In this document: one piece after another, positions 1-6,215 of the stretch
Numbering within the stretch: position 1 is the first letter of the stretch
Layout: each line of letters opens with the position of its first letter
Source of the DNA: Phycisphaerales bacterium
Lineage (GTDB): Bacteria; Planctomycetota; Phycisphaerae; Phycisphaerales; SM1A02
Direction: 5' to 3'
Length of the DNA: 7,382 nt
NCBI GenBank assembly: GCA_007135295.1
Contig: SLJD01000364.1
Location: 1 to 7,382 of the forward strand
The notes under the pieces: model-generated
What the model saw: only the letters and a program-made list of their open reading frames with translations
Database searches by the model: none
Told to the model about the DNA's origin: nothing
Program-made: the position numbers and the translations under genes

Positions 1-2
1 AA

Positions 3-791
3 ATCGAGGCGACGAGTTTCGTCCGGCCGGCCTGGGTGCCGCAGCTCGGCGACGCCGATCAGGTCATGGCCCGTATCGACCGCAACCGCGAGGTGATCTA
101 CTCCGTGCTCGCCCCGAACACGGTCGGGCTTGACAACGCCCTCGCTGCCGGCGCGGACAAGATCGCCGTCTTTACCGCTGCCAGCGAGACATTCGCGCAG
201 AAGAACACGAACGCGACGATTGACGAGACGATCACCCGGTTCACATCGATGGTCCGAACCGCGATCGACGCCGGCTGCCCGGTGCGGGCATACGTGAGTT
301 GTGCCGTCGCCTGCCCGTATGAGGGCCGCATCGATCCGAACCGGGTCCGCGAGGTGGTCGAGCGCCTTCAGGAGATCGGCGTGACCGAGATCGACCTTGG
401 GGAGACGATCGGCGTCGCGGTGCCGACCGACATCGATCGCCTCTATGAAGCCCTCGAACCCGTCATCCCGGCGGAGAACACCGTCCTGCACCTGCACGAC
501 ACCCGCGGCACGGCGCTGGCGTGCGCCTTCCGGGCGATGCAGATCGGTGTCAGCCGCTTCGACGCGTCGTGCGGCGGGCTGGGCGGATGCCCGTATGCGC
601 CGGGGGCGGCCGGCAACCTCGCGACCGAAGACCTCGTTTACCTCGCGCATGGCATGGGCATAGAAACCGGCATCGATCTGGACCGCCTCATCGAAGCAGG
701 GCGTCATATTTGTGACGTGCTCGGCCGACGCCTCCCGGGACGCGTCTTCAACGCGGCTCTCGCGGCCTGCGAGCCGAACGAATCACCATGA
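3..791 (+). CDS. mvaB: Hydroxymethylglutaryl-CoA lyase, 5'-truncated by window edge
   Basis: Cleaves 3-hydroxy-3-methylglutaryl-CoA to acetoacetate and acetyl-CoA, the last step of leucine degradation; cytoplasmic. The frame is open from base 3 and reads IEATSFVRPAWVPQ, which matches the family's conserved 'EVTSFVSPKWVPQ' strand. The GTG at 36 is therefore an internal valine codon and the true start lies left of the window. About 262 residues are visible against a usual length near 300, so the N-terminal strand with the first metal ligand is missing. In visible numbering, the metal-binding HLHD is at 163-166 and the HMG-CoA lyase signature GLGGCPYA is at 192-199, with catalytic Cys196 (codon 588-590). 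VSCAVACPYEG and GNLATEDLVY are also family-typical. Cys and His residues are intact, so the enzyme should be active. The stop is TGA at 789-791. Neighbours in the window are unrelated, and any leucine-catabolic partners would lie upstream. The symbol follows the Pseudomonas enzyme. Confidence 0.95.
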   Translation: MEATSFVRPAWVPQLGDADQVMARIDRNREVIYSVLAPNTVGLDNALAAGADKIAVFTAASETFAQKNTNATIDETITRFTSMVRTAIDAGCPVRAYVSCAVACPYEGRIDPNRVREVVERLQEIGVTEIDLGETIGVAVPTDIDRLYEALEPVIPAENTVLHLHDTRGTALACAFRAMQIGVSRFDASCGGLGGCPYAPGAAGNLATEDLVYLAHGMGIETGIDLDRLIEAGRHICDVLGRRLPGRVFNAALAACEPNESP

Positions 792-848
792 TTGAAGCGT
801 GAAAGCGTTTGTCCGCCTGAGCACCTTCCGCATCGCCCGGCACGTCTC

Positions 849-947
849 TCACTGCGCACGCTGGGCGAGATAATCCCGCAAGCGGTCAGCATCCCGAACC
901 GCGTGGCCCGCCTCGTCGTTATTGAAATACACGTGGGCAGGCCGGCA
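849..947 (-). pseudogene. C-terminal remnant of a DUF72 (YecE-like) protein
   Basis: On the minus strand a frame ending at TGA (849-851) reads AHVYFNNDEAGHAVRDADRL followed by RDYLAQRAQ. This is the typical C-terminal end of DUF72 proteins, whose hallmark is VYxYFNND-x2-G-x-A-x2-NA-x2-L. Upstream the resemblance ends at about base 940-947, and the frame meets an in-frame stop at 996-998. No further DUF72 sequence appears on the minus strand under the gene at 987-1322, so about 30 of the usual 230-300 residues survive. I read it as what is left after a deletion or replacement. A neighbouring frame just upstream reads RGIRAGLP, which might be a few more residues after a frameshift, but that is weak. 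The remnant lies tail to tail with the HMG-CoA lyase gene. The rest of 792-986 holds no intact gene. A short GC stem (CCCCG at 954-958 with CGGGG at 963-967) lies just before the next gene and has no T-tract. Confidence 0.62.
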
Positions 948-986
948 CGGATGCCCCGTGACCGGGGGGGCCGATAGACTTCGTGG

Positions 987-1322
987 ATGACTGCATCAGA
1001 CGAACACACCTCGCCATCCCCGCCGGAAGTCGAACTGTTCTGCCACCGGTGCGGCCGGATTCTGCGGCCGGGCAAAGGCAACTGGTACGAGGTGCGCATT
1101 GAAGCGGTCTGCGATCCGGCGTCGCCTCATTTCGATGATTCGTACAGCGGAGAATCACTCGCCGACGCGGTCGAGTATGCCATCGAGGGCATGGAAGATT
1201 ACTCGGACCTGGAACTGGCCGAACAGGTGTATCGCCGGATGGTGGTCACGCTCTGTCGGCGGTGTTACCGAAAATGGATTGAGAATCCCGTCGGGGACGG
1301 CACTGCTGACGACACCGGGTGA
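987..1322 (+). CDS. Small double-CxxC (zinc-ribbon-like) protein of unknown function
   Basis: A 111-residue acidic protein. Two cysteine pairs, C19-x2-C22 (in FCHRCGRIL) and C90-x2-C93 (in LCRRCYRKW), sit about 70 residues apart and would form a four-cysteine zinc site when brought together. A further Cys42 lies in VCDP. The segment between the pairs (about 57-88) is acidic and probably helical. The overall pattern (CxxCG near the N-terminus, a Y-x-VRIE strand, an acidic helix, a 'VYRR' turn, then LCxxC...NP) fits a family of uncharacterised planctomycete proteins that I recognise only by pattern. No function is known to me. The first 14 residues are low-complexity and Ser/Pro-rich. The ATG at 987 has no strong Shine-Dalgarno, only a short GTGG before it. 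The TGA at 1320-1322 lies 14 bases from the convergent glycosyltransferase stop, and there is no terminator hairpin between them. Confidence 0.78.
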   Translation: MTASDEHTSPSPPEVELFCHRCGRILRPGKGNWYEVRIEAVCDPASPHFDDSYSGESLADAVEYAIEGMEDYSDLELAEQVYRRMVVTLCRRCYRKWIENPVGDGTADDTG

Positions 1323-1336
1323 ACTCTGCGGGACGG

Positions 1337-2533
1337 TCAGCGTTCCTTGCGCGGCGAGGCGGCCTGCCGCACAGCGGCGACCATGCCGTCAACCATGTTC
1401 TCCAGCGTAAATTGTTCGGTCGCGGTGCGATGGGCGGCCTCGGCCATCTTCCGGCGGGCCGCTTCGTCATTGAGCATCTCCGCGAGCACCCGAGCCAGGT
1501 CCGACGCGTCGCCGTGGCGGTAGGTCTGCCCGTTCACCCCCGGATCGAGCGCCTCGATCTCCGGGTTCTGCGCTTCGGTTCGATCGCTCGTAACGACCGG
1601 CACGCCGTAGCCGAACGCGTGAAGCATGCTCAGCCCGACGTTGGTCGGATAGCAGAAGACGTCGGCGCTGAGGAACCACGGGGCGAGTTGCTCTTCGCCA
1701 TAGACCGCGCCCGGCATGGCGATCCGGCCGTCAACGCCAAGCTCACACGCACGGCGCTCGAGCGCGGCCTGCGCCGGCCCGCTGCCGATCACCACCAGCC
1801 GCACATCCGGGACGGCCTCGCACAGTTCCGCCATCGCGTCGATCAGCAGGTCCACGCGATTGTCTTCATAGAGCCGCGACACGAAGAGCACGACCGGCCC
1901 CCGGTCAAGGCCGCGCTCGGCCTGGAACGCCCGCAAGTCATCCGGCCGGCTCAGCCAGTCCGCTCGGGCCGCCTGGACCGGATCCTGATCGAGCGCGTTG
2001 AGCGCCACAAACAGCCGGTCCGGGTTCCACCCTTCGCGTTCGAACTGCCTGGCGGTCGTGTGGTTGTAGAACAGCAGCGTGGTCGCGAGGCGGGCGACGA
2101 GGTTGCGGATGAACCGCCGGACCGGATGCTCGCTCTTGGAATAGCCGTGCCCCCACAGCACCGTCGGTACGCCAGCAAGTTTCGCGCGAATGAGTCCCGG
2201 CACGAGACTGAGATAGTTGACGCTCCACGACAGGAGCAGCACATCAGTGTGCCGGCGGCTTGCTGCCCACCATTGCGGACCATGCCAGAGCAGCGTTCGG
2301 CCCCCGAGGCGGAACGATGACAGCGGAACGGGCCGGCCCCGGAAGCCGTCCGGCTCGGCGCCGCCGACTTCCGCCTGATCGCCGTACAGCACGGTCAGGT
2401 CAATGCCGTCGCGCCGCGCCAGTTCGCGATACACCGGCACGCGGTACCGCCGCAGACTCGGCTGCTGGATGATCAGCCGGATGGGCCGCCGCTCAGCCGG
2501 CCTTTCATCTGCTTCCATTCCTTTGTCAGTCAT
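1337..2533 (-). CDS. GT4-type glycosyltransferase lacking the E-x7-E motif
   Basis: A 398-residue cytoplasmic or membrane-associated GT-B glycosyltransferase, predicted to transfer a sugar from a nucleotide-sugar donor onto a growing glycan or lipid-linked acceptor. The N-terminal Rossmann half begins at about residue 18 (IRLIIQQPSLRRYRVPVY), and WGHG at 127-130 matches the acceptor-side loop of the family. The donor half starts with VVLFVSRLYEDNRVDLLIDA (214-233). The SRL arginine is kept, but the usual KG after it is replaced. The segment that normally carries E-x7-E reads TNVGLSMLHAFGYGVPVVTS (297-316), with Thr and His in place of the two glutamates. A VGL-x3-H-x3-YG-x-PV pattern followed by QNPEIEAL (322-329) recurs in a known GT4 subgroup, so this looks like subgroup divergence and not decay. 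The start ATG overlaps the stop of the upstream glycosyltransferase gene (ATGA), implying translational coupling. An ATG five codons further in (2518) is an alternative start. Acceptor and sugar cannot be told from sequence. Confidence 0.9.
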   Translation of the reverse strand: MTDKGMEADERPAERRPIRLIIQQPSLRRYRVPVYRELARRDGIDLTVLYGDQAEVGGAEPDGFRGRPVPLSSFRLGGRTLLWHGPQWWAASRRHTDVLLLSWSVNYLSLVPGLIRAKLAGVPTVLWGHGYSKSEHPVRRFIRNLVARLATTLLFYNHTTARQFEREGWNPDRLFVALNALDQDPVQAARADWLSRPDDLRAFQAERGLDRGPVVLFVSRLYEDNRVDLLIDAMAELCEAVPDVRLVVIGSGPAQAALERRACELGVDGRIAMPGAVYGEEQLAPWFLSADVFCYPTNVGLSMLHAFGYGVPVVTSDRTEAQNPEIEALDPGVNGQTYRHGDASDLARVLAEMLNDEAARRKMAEAAHRTATEQFTLENMVDGMVAAVRQAASPRKER

Positions 2534-3711
2534 GGGACCGGCGCTTCCACCGCCGCGGGCGTGCTGCCGTCCAGCAGACGTTCATAATGCTGCTGCCAGT
2601 TGCGGGCGATCTGCGACCAGTTGTATCGCGACCGCACGAACGGCCGGGCGCGGTCCGCGGCCTCCTGCCGCATCATGTCGTCGTTGAGCCATTGGTCGAG
2701 CGTCGCCGCCAGGGCGCCCGGCTCGCGCGGGCTGACGCCACACACGCCTGCTTCTTCGAGTTCGCCGGCGATGGCGACTTCCTCAGAGATCACAGCCGGC
2801 GTACCCGCGGCAAGGGCTTCGACCACCGCGATGCCGAAGTTCTCATGATCGCTCGGCAGGGTGAACAGCGTCGCATCCACGAGCGCTTCGATGCGGTCCC
2901 TTCCGTTGAGCAGCCCTGCAAAGATGATGCGATCGGACACGCCGTGCGCCTCCGCCATCGCCGTCAGTTCCTGTTGATATCCCGTGTTGTCCGGGCCGAC
3001 GACGAGAAGCATGGCGTCCGTCCGTGTCATCTGCGCCATCGCGGGGATGAGATGTTCGAGCCCCTTGCCGGGGTACACGCGACCGAGAAACGCCATGACC
3101 GGCCGGTCGGCAAGCTGGGGGTATTTCGCCCGGGCAGCATCCGGATCCGGCAAGGTCTCAAACTCACTGAGGTCCACGCCGAGCGGTTCGACGACCGCCG
3201 GGGCCGGGATGTTGAGCGAACCGGCGAGGTCGCGTTCCTGCGGCGTGGTGTAATGAATCGCTGAGGCCTCGCGCAGGTTGCGGTTCAGCCGCCATCGCAT
3301 GTACACACGCTTCTTGAGCGACGACTGGGCGAGACTCCACGGATCGAGCATGCCGCACGGGCGCATGATGTACGGCATGCGGCGCTGCCGGGCGAGTCGG
3401 CACGCGCGGTGCTGAATCTCTTCCCACATGGCGTGAATGTGCACGACGTCGGCGTTGTCCATCGCATGGCGAAGCGTCGCGGCCAGCCGCGGATGCCACA
3501 TCAGCGGGGTCATCGTCGGGCCGATGAGGTGCATTCGCACCCCGAGATCGCGCAGACGGTTCGCGACGGCCTGTTCAGCTTCCTGGCGGTACGTTGCAGC
3601 GACGGAGACCGTCATTCCCGCGTCGAGTTGCGCCGAGGCGAGTCCGGATAACGCCGCCACCGGACCGCCGCCGCGAGGGTCCAGCGATGAGATGACGTGC
3701 AGGACGTGCAT
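2530..3711 (-). CDS. GT4-family glycosyltransferase (group 1)
   Basis: A retaining GT-B glycosyltransferase of 393 residues, probably acting in exopolysaccharide, O-antigen or related glycan assembly at the inner face of the membrane. I chose the ATG at 3709-3711 because the protein then begins MHVLHVISSLDPRGGGPVAA, the canonical GT4 first strand and glycine loop. The frame extends 24 codons further to 3783, but that stretch resembles nothing and overlaps the best candidate promoter. HIHAMWEE (91-98) and the MRPCGMLDPWSL segment (116-127) are typical of the acceptor half. FLGRVYPGKGLEHLI (208-222) holds the donor-phosphate Arg211 and Lys216. The E-x7-E motif is intact as E290-NFGIAVV-E298. 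Length is normal for the family. It is the first gene of a two-gene operon; its TGA at 2530-2532 overlaps the next start. The pairing of a canonical with a motif-divergent GT4 suggests successive sugar additions in one pathway. Confidence 0.93.
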   Translation of the reverse strand: MHVLHVISSLDPRGGGPVAALSGLASAQLDAGMTVSVAATYRQEAEQAVANRLRDLGVRMHLIGPTMTPLMWHPRLAATLRHAMDNADVVHIHAMWEEIQHRACRLARQRRMPYIMRPCGMLDPWSLAQSSLKKRVYMRWRLNRNLREASAIHYTTPQERDLAGSLNIPAPAVVEPLGVDLSEFETLPDPDAARAKYPQLADRPVMAFLGRVYPGKGLEHLIPAMAQMTRTDAMLLVVGPDNTGYQQELTAMAEAHGVSDRIIFAGLLNGRDRIEALVDATLFTLPSDHENFGIAVVEALAAGTPAVISEEVAIAGELEEAGVCGVSPREPGALAATLDQWLNDDMMRQEAADRARPFVRSRYNWSQIARNWQQHYERLLDGSTPAAVEAPVP

Positions 3712-3750
3712 GCCTGAGTTGAATCGGCTCGATGTCGACACGGGATCAGC

Positions 3751-3779
3751 AGTATAGATGAAGCCGGCTGCGGCTGAAA
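3751..3779 (-). promoter_or_regulatory. Candidate promoter of the glycosyltransferase operon
   Basis: Read on the minus strand, TTTCAG (3779-3774), a 17-base spacer and TATACT (3756-3751) fit a sigma-70-type promoter with a good -10 and a weak -35. Transcription would start near 3744, leaving a leader of about 33 bases before the chosen ATG at 3711. The position supports that start over the upstream one at 3783. This is pattern-matching only, and planctomycete promoters are poorly characterised. Confidence 0.35.
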
Positions 3780-3890
3780 TCACACCCGAATCGCCGGCCG
3801 GAGCGTCTTTCGCCTGCCGGAACCGCTGATTCGCCGCGTCGATTCATTGCAGATACACCGGATTTTATGCAGTAACTTTGAAAAACGGTA

Positions 3891-3919
3891 TTGGCATGCG
3901 GGGGTAAATCGGGTAGTCT
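3891..3919 (+). promoter_or_regulatory. Candidate promoter of the secreted protease gene
   Basis: TTGGCA (3891-3896), a 17-base spacer and TAGTCT (3914-3919) fit a sigma-70-type promoter with a good -35 and a poor -10. Transcription would begin near 3926, giving a leader of roughly 80 bases that starts with the hairpin at 3925-3942. The area from 3780 to 3890 contains a comparatively AT-rich patch (about 3840-3890) and no gene that I can support. Confidence 0.3.
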
Positions 3920-3924
3920 CGCCC

Positions 3925-3942
3925 CGGGACGATTCTGTCCCG
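3925..3942 (+). promoter_or_regulatory. Perfect hairpin in the protease leader
   Basis: CGGGAC (3925-3930) and GTCCCG (3937-3942) form a perfect six-base stem around a six-base loop, GATTCT. There is no T-tract, so it is not an intrinsic terminator. It falls right after the candidate promoter and about 65 bases before the start codon. It could be a 5'-end stabilising stem or an operator. A second possible stem (CCGGCC 3949-3954 with GGCCGG 3977-3982, 22-base loop) follows it. Function is unknown. Confidence 0.4.
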
Positions 3943-3995
3943 ATCTGACCGGCCTGGGGTCGCGTCGCTGACGGCGGGCCGGCGAACACTTCAGC

Positions 3996-4002
3996 GGAGG
4001 AG
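3996..4002 (+). promoter_or_regulatory. Strong Shine-Dalgarno of the protease gene
   Basis: GGAGGAG lies six bases before GTG 4009-4011. It is the only strong ribosome-binding site in the window and fixes this GTG as the start of the protease gene. Confidence 0.8.
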
Positions 4003-4008
4003 ACGACC

Positions 4009-6210
4009 GTGCCCGACCAGAGACAAACGCAAACCCGCAGAGGCTGGACCTGTCCCGGCGGCTGGAAGCATCACATCGCGGCCTTGGCCGCTGCCGTCAC
4101 CATCGGCGGCGCGGGCCTCACTAGCACGGCCCACGGGCAGACCGCCCCCCTCGAATGGGAAGACGTCCCCGTCAACGTGGACTCCGGCTTGGTTGAAGCC
4201 CGCCCCGGTGAACGCGGCGAGCAACAGGTCGTGTTCAGCGAAGTGATTGAAGTCGAACGGGCCGAGTGGGTGCGGCTCGTCTTCGGAGACGTCGAACTTG
4301 CCGGCTCCATCCGCGACGGCGACCACGCCCGCCTGCGCATCACTTCGCTCAAGGATGGGGCCGAGCAGCACCTTGATGCGCGCAGTCTCACACAGTGGAA
4401 CAACACCTCGGCGTATTTCAACGGCTCGGCCGTCCGCGTCGAGGTGCTCGCCGCTCCCGACACCGGCGCAAGCCGTCTGGAAGTCGACCGCGTGCAGGCC
4501 GGCGAACCCGGGGGCGAAACCATTGCGACGATCTGCGGCGACAGTGATGACCGCGAACTCGCCGAAGGCGCGCCCGACGCCCGCATTCGCCCCGTCGGCT
4601 GCACCGGTTTTCTTGTCGGCGAGCGGTGCTTTCTGACGGCCGGCCACTGCACGACCGGGTTCTTCGGCGGGTTCGATCCGAACCGCATGGAAGTCATCGA
4701 ATTCAACCCGCCGCTGTCAGACCCCGATGGGTCGATCAACTTCGCCCATCCCGATGACCAGTACCCCGTGCACACCGAGTCGATTCAGTTTCAGGACGAC
4801 GGGTGCGGCGAGGACTGGGCGTACTTCGGCACCTTTGATAACAGCAACACCGGCCTGACACCGCTCGAAGCACAGGGCGAGGCCTATACCCTCGCATCAG
4901 CCGCCCCGTCTCCGCAGGGCAACATCCGCATTCGCGGGTATGGCACGACCACAAGCACCGAACTGCCCAACGAATGGAGCCAGGTGCAGACCGAGCACAC
5001 CGGCCCGTACGTGGAACAGTCCGGCACGCTGTTGCAGTACAAAGCCGACACGACCGGCGGCAACTCCGGTTCAGCCGTCTTCCACGTTGAAACCGGCGAG
5101 GTCATCGGCGTGCACAACTGCACCGGCTGCGGCCCGGACTGGCCCGACCAGCAGGGCAACCGCGGCACCGGCATTGAAATCAGCGGTCTCCAGCAGGCCC
5201 TCGCCTTCCCCCAGGGCATCTGCGATGAATCATGCCCCGGCGAAGGGGGCTGCTTTGAAGCGAACAATACCGTCGGCTGCGACAATTTCGTCTGTTGCCA
5301 GGCCGTCTGCGCGGAAGATCCCTTCTGCTGCGACACCGAATGGGATGCGACATGTGCTCAACAGGCGGAAACGCTCTGCGCGGAATGTGGCGCGATCGGC
5401 TCCGGCGAGTGCCTGCAGGCCAACGGAACCCCGGGCTGCGATGACGCCACCTGCTGCGAAGCCGTCTGCGCCGAAGACCCGTACTGCTGCGACACGGAGT
5501 GGGACGCGACATGCGCCGACATTGCCGTCGACATCGAAGCGTGCCTTGACCTGCCGGACGGATGCCCTGGTGACGGCGACTGCTTCTCCAACAACGGCAC
5601 CCCCGGCTGCGAGGACCCCGTCTGCTGCGCAACCATCTGCGAAGCTGACCCCTTCTGCTGCAACACCTCGTGGGACGGCATCTGCGCCAGCGCCGCGGCC
5701 GACCACCCCGACTGCCTCGAAACCGGACCGTGCCCCGGCGACGGAAGCTGCTTCGAACCGAACGGCACTCCCGGCTGCGATGATGAATCCTGCTGCGAAA
5801 CCATCTGCGACCAGGATCCGTTCTGCTGCGACACGGAGTGGGATGAAGTGTGCGCTGAAGACGCCATGGAGCAATGTGCCGGTTGCGGCGATTCGGATGC
5901 TGGTTCATGTTTCGAGTCGAACGGCTCCGCCGGCTGCGACGACAGCGAATGCTGCAAGGCCGTCTGCGCCGAAGACCCGTTCTGCTGCGAAACCAAATGG
6001 GACAGCGCCTGCGTGGAAGCAGCCGCGAATGAATGCGGGATCGACGGCGACCTGACCGGTGACGGCACGGTCGGCGGCGCGGACCTTGGCATCCTGCTCA
6101 GCGAGTGGGGGCCGTGCGATGATTGCGACGACTGCCCGGCCGACTTGACCGGCGACTGCGAAGTCGGCGGCGCTGACCTGGGCTCGCTGCTCAGTAACTG
6201 GACGCAGTAA
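4009..6210 (+). CDS. Secreted V8-like serine endopeptidase with ten-cysteine modules and dockerin-like tail
   Basis: A 733-residue exported protease. Residues 1-44 are a signal peptide: a basic start with an RR pair at 10-11, a hydrophobic stretch at about 23-37, and cleavage near AHG-QT (43/44). Residues 47-165 are probably a beta-rich accessory domain (WVRLVFGDVEL, NTSAYFNGSAVRVEVLAAP). The chymotrypsin-fold protease domain follows (about 171-400). His213 is in LTAGHC, Asp269 in GEDWAYF and Ser353 in DTTGGNSGSAVF. C198 and C214 match the conserved disulfide next to the catalytic His. TTGGNSGS, Thr348 and His369 (VIGVHN) match the V8/glutamyl-endopeptidase type, so cleavage after acidic residues is inferred. 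Five cysteine modules occupy 409-676, and a dockerin-like pair occupies 681-731. The start is a GTG with a strong Shine-Dalgarno. The gene stands alone between its own leader and a terminator. The likely role is extracellular or surface protein degradation. The substrate is unknown. All catalytic residues are present. Confidence 0.92.
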   Translation: MPDQRQTQTRRGWTCPGGWKHHIAALAAAVTIGGAGLTSTAHGQTAPLEWEDVPVNVDSGLVEARPGERGEQQVVFSEVIEVERAEWVRLVFGDVELAGSIRDGDHARLRITSLKDGAEQHLDARSLTQWNNTSAYFNGSAVRVEVLAAPDTGASRLEVDRVQAGEPGGETIATICGDSDDRELAEGAPDARIRPVGCTGFLVGERCFLTAGHCTTGFFGGFDPNRMEVIEFNPPLSDPDGSINFAHPDDQYPVHTESIQFQDDGCGEDWAYFGTFDNSNTGLTPLEAQGEAYTLASAAPSPQGNIRIRGYGTTTSTELPNEWSQVQTEHTGPYVEQSGTLLQYKADTTGGNSGSAVFHVETGEVIGVHNCTGCGPDWPDQQGNRGTGIEISGLQQALAFPQGICDESCPGEGGCFEANNTVGCDNFVCCQAVCAEDPFCCDTEWDATCAQQAETLCAECGAIGSGECLQANGTPGCDDATCCEAVCAEDPYCCDTEWDATCADIAVDIEACLDLPDGCPGDGDCFSNNGTPGCEDPVCCATICEADPFCCNTSWDGICASAAADHPDCLETGPCPGDGSCFEPNGTPGCDDESCCETICDQDPFCCDTEWDEVCAEDAMEQCAGCGDSDAGSCFESNGSAGCDDSECCKAVCAEDPFCCETKWDSACVEAAANECGIDGDLTGDGTVGGADLGILLSEWGPCDDCDDCPADLTGDCEVGGADLGSLLSNWTQ
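5233..6036 (+). repeat. Five tandem ten-cysteine modules within the protease
   Basis: The protein stretch 409-676 holds five imperfect repeats of 51-58 residues (C409, C460, C519, C575 and C626 each open one). Each follows C-x5/7-C-F/L-x2-N-x4-GC-x4-CC-x3-C-x2-DP-F/Y-CC-x3-WD-x2-C, then a final Cys 8-10 residues on. Every repeat has exactly ten cysteines, compatible with five internal disulfides. Repeats 1 and 2 are nearly identical over AVCAEDP(F/Y)CCDTEWDATCA. Repeat 3 (from about 5563) is the most divergent. At the DNA level the repeats are similar but not identical, so they are not a recent duplication. The function is unknown to me. A rigid extracellular stalk or a binding domain is possible. 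Confidence 0.85.
6043..6201 (+). other. Dockerin-like Ca-binding pair at the protease C-terminus
   Basis: Residues 679-731 contain two loops, DLTGDGTVGGADLGILLSEW (681-700) and DLTGDCEVGGADLGSLLSNW (712-731). Both have acidic or hydroxyl residues at loop positions 1, 3, 5, 7 and 12, as in EF-hand/dockerin calcium loops. An acidic cysteine-rich linker (C703, C706, C709) separates them. The second loop has Cys717 in place of the usual glycine at position 6. This ending is common on secreted planctomycete proteins, where it may serve attachment or sorting. No cohesin partner is visible here. Confidence 0.75.
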
Positions 6211-6215
6211 TCGCT

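Noticed and set aside
36..38. GTG as the start of the HMG-CoA lyase gene
   Set aside because: The eleven codons before it already encode conserved HMG-CoA lyase sequence, so the gene begins outside the window.
792..977. A 61-codon plus-strand open frame after HMG-CoA lyase starting at TTG
   Set aside because: The meaningful translation in this stretch is on the other strand (DUF72 remnant); the plus-strand peptide resembles nothing.
1319..2320. A 333-codon plus-strand open frame opposite the glycosyltransferase
   Set aside because: It is a high-GC antisense shadow; the minus strand encodes a recognisable glycosyltransferase across the same bases.
3712..3783. A 24-residue N-terminal extension of the glycosyltransferase from ATG 3783
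   Set aside because: The canonical GT4 N-terminus begins at the ATG at 3711, and the extension overlaps the best candidate promoter.
3892..3906. Possible sigma-54 promoter around TTGGCATGC
   Set aside because: The GG is not followed at the right spacing by the required GC element.
3780..3989. A 69-codon minus-strand open frame in the divergent promoter region
   Set aside because: No recognisable motif, no ribosome-binding site, and it overlaps the protease promoter and leader.
4036..4050. Twin-arginine (Tat) export signal for the protease (TRRGWT)
   Set aside because: The RR pair is present, but the Phe-Leu context is absent and a disulfide-rich protein is more likely exported unfolded by Sec; undecided but not supported.
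5233..6036. Tandem repeats considered as a CRISPR array or recent duplication
   Set aside because: The repeats are in-frame, 51-58-codon protein modules with diverged DNA; there are no short identical repeats with unique spacers.
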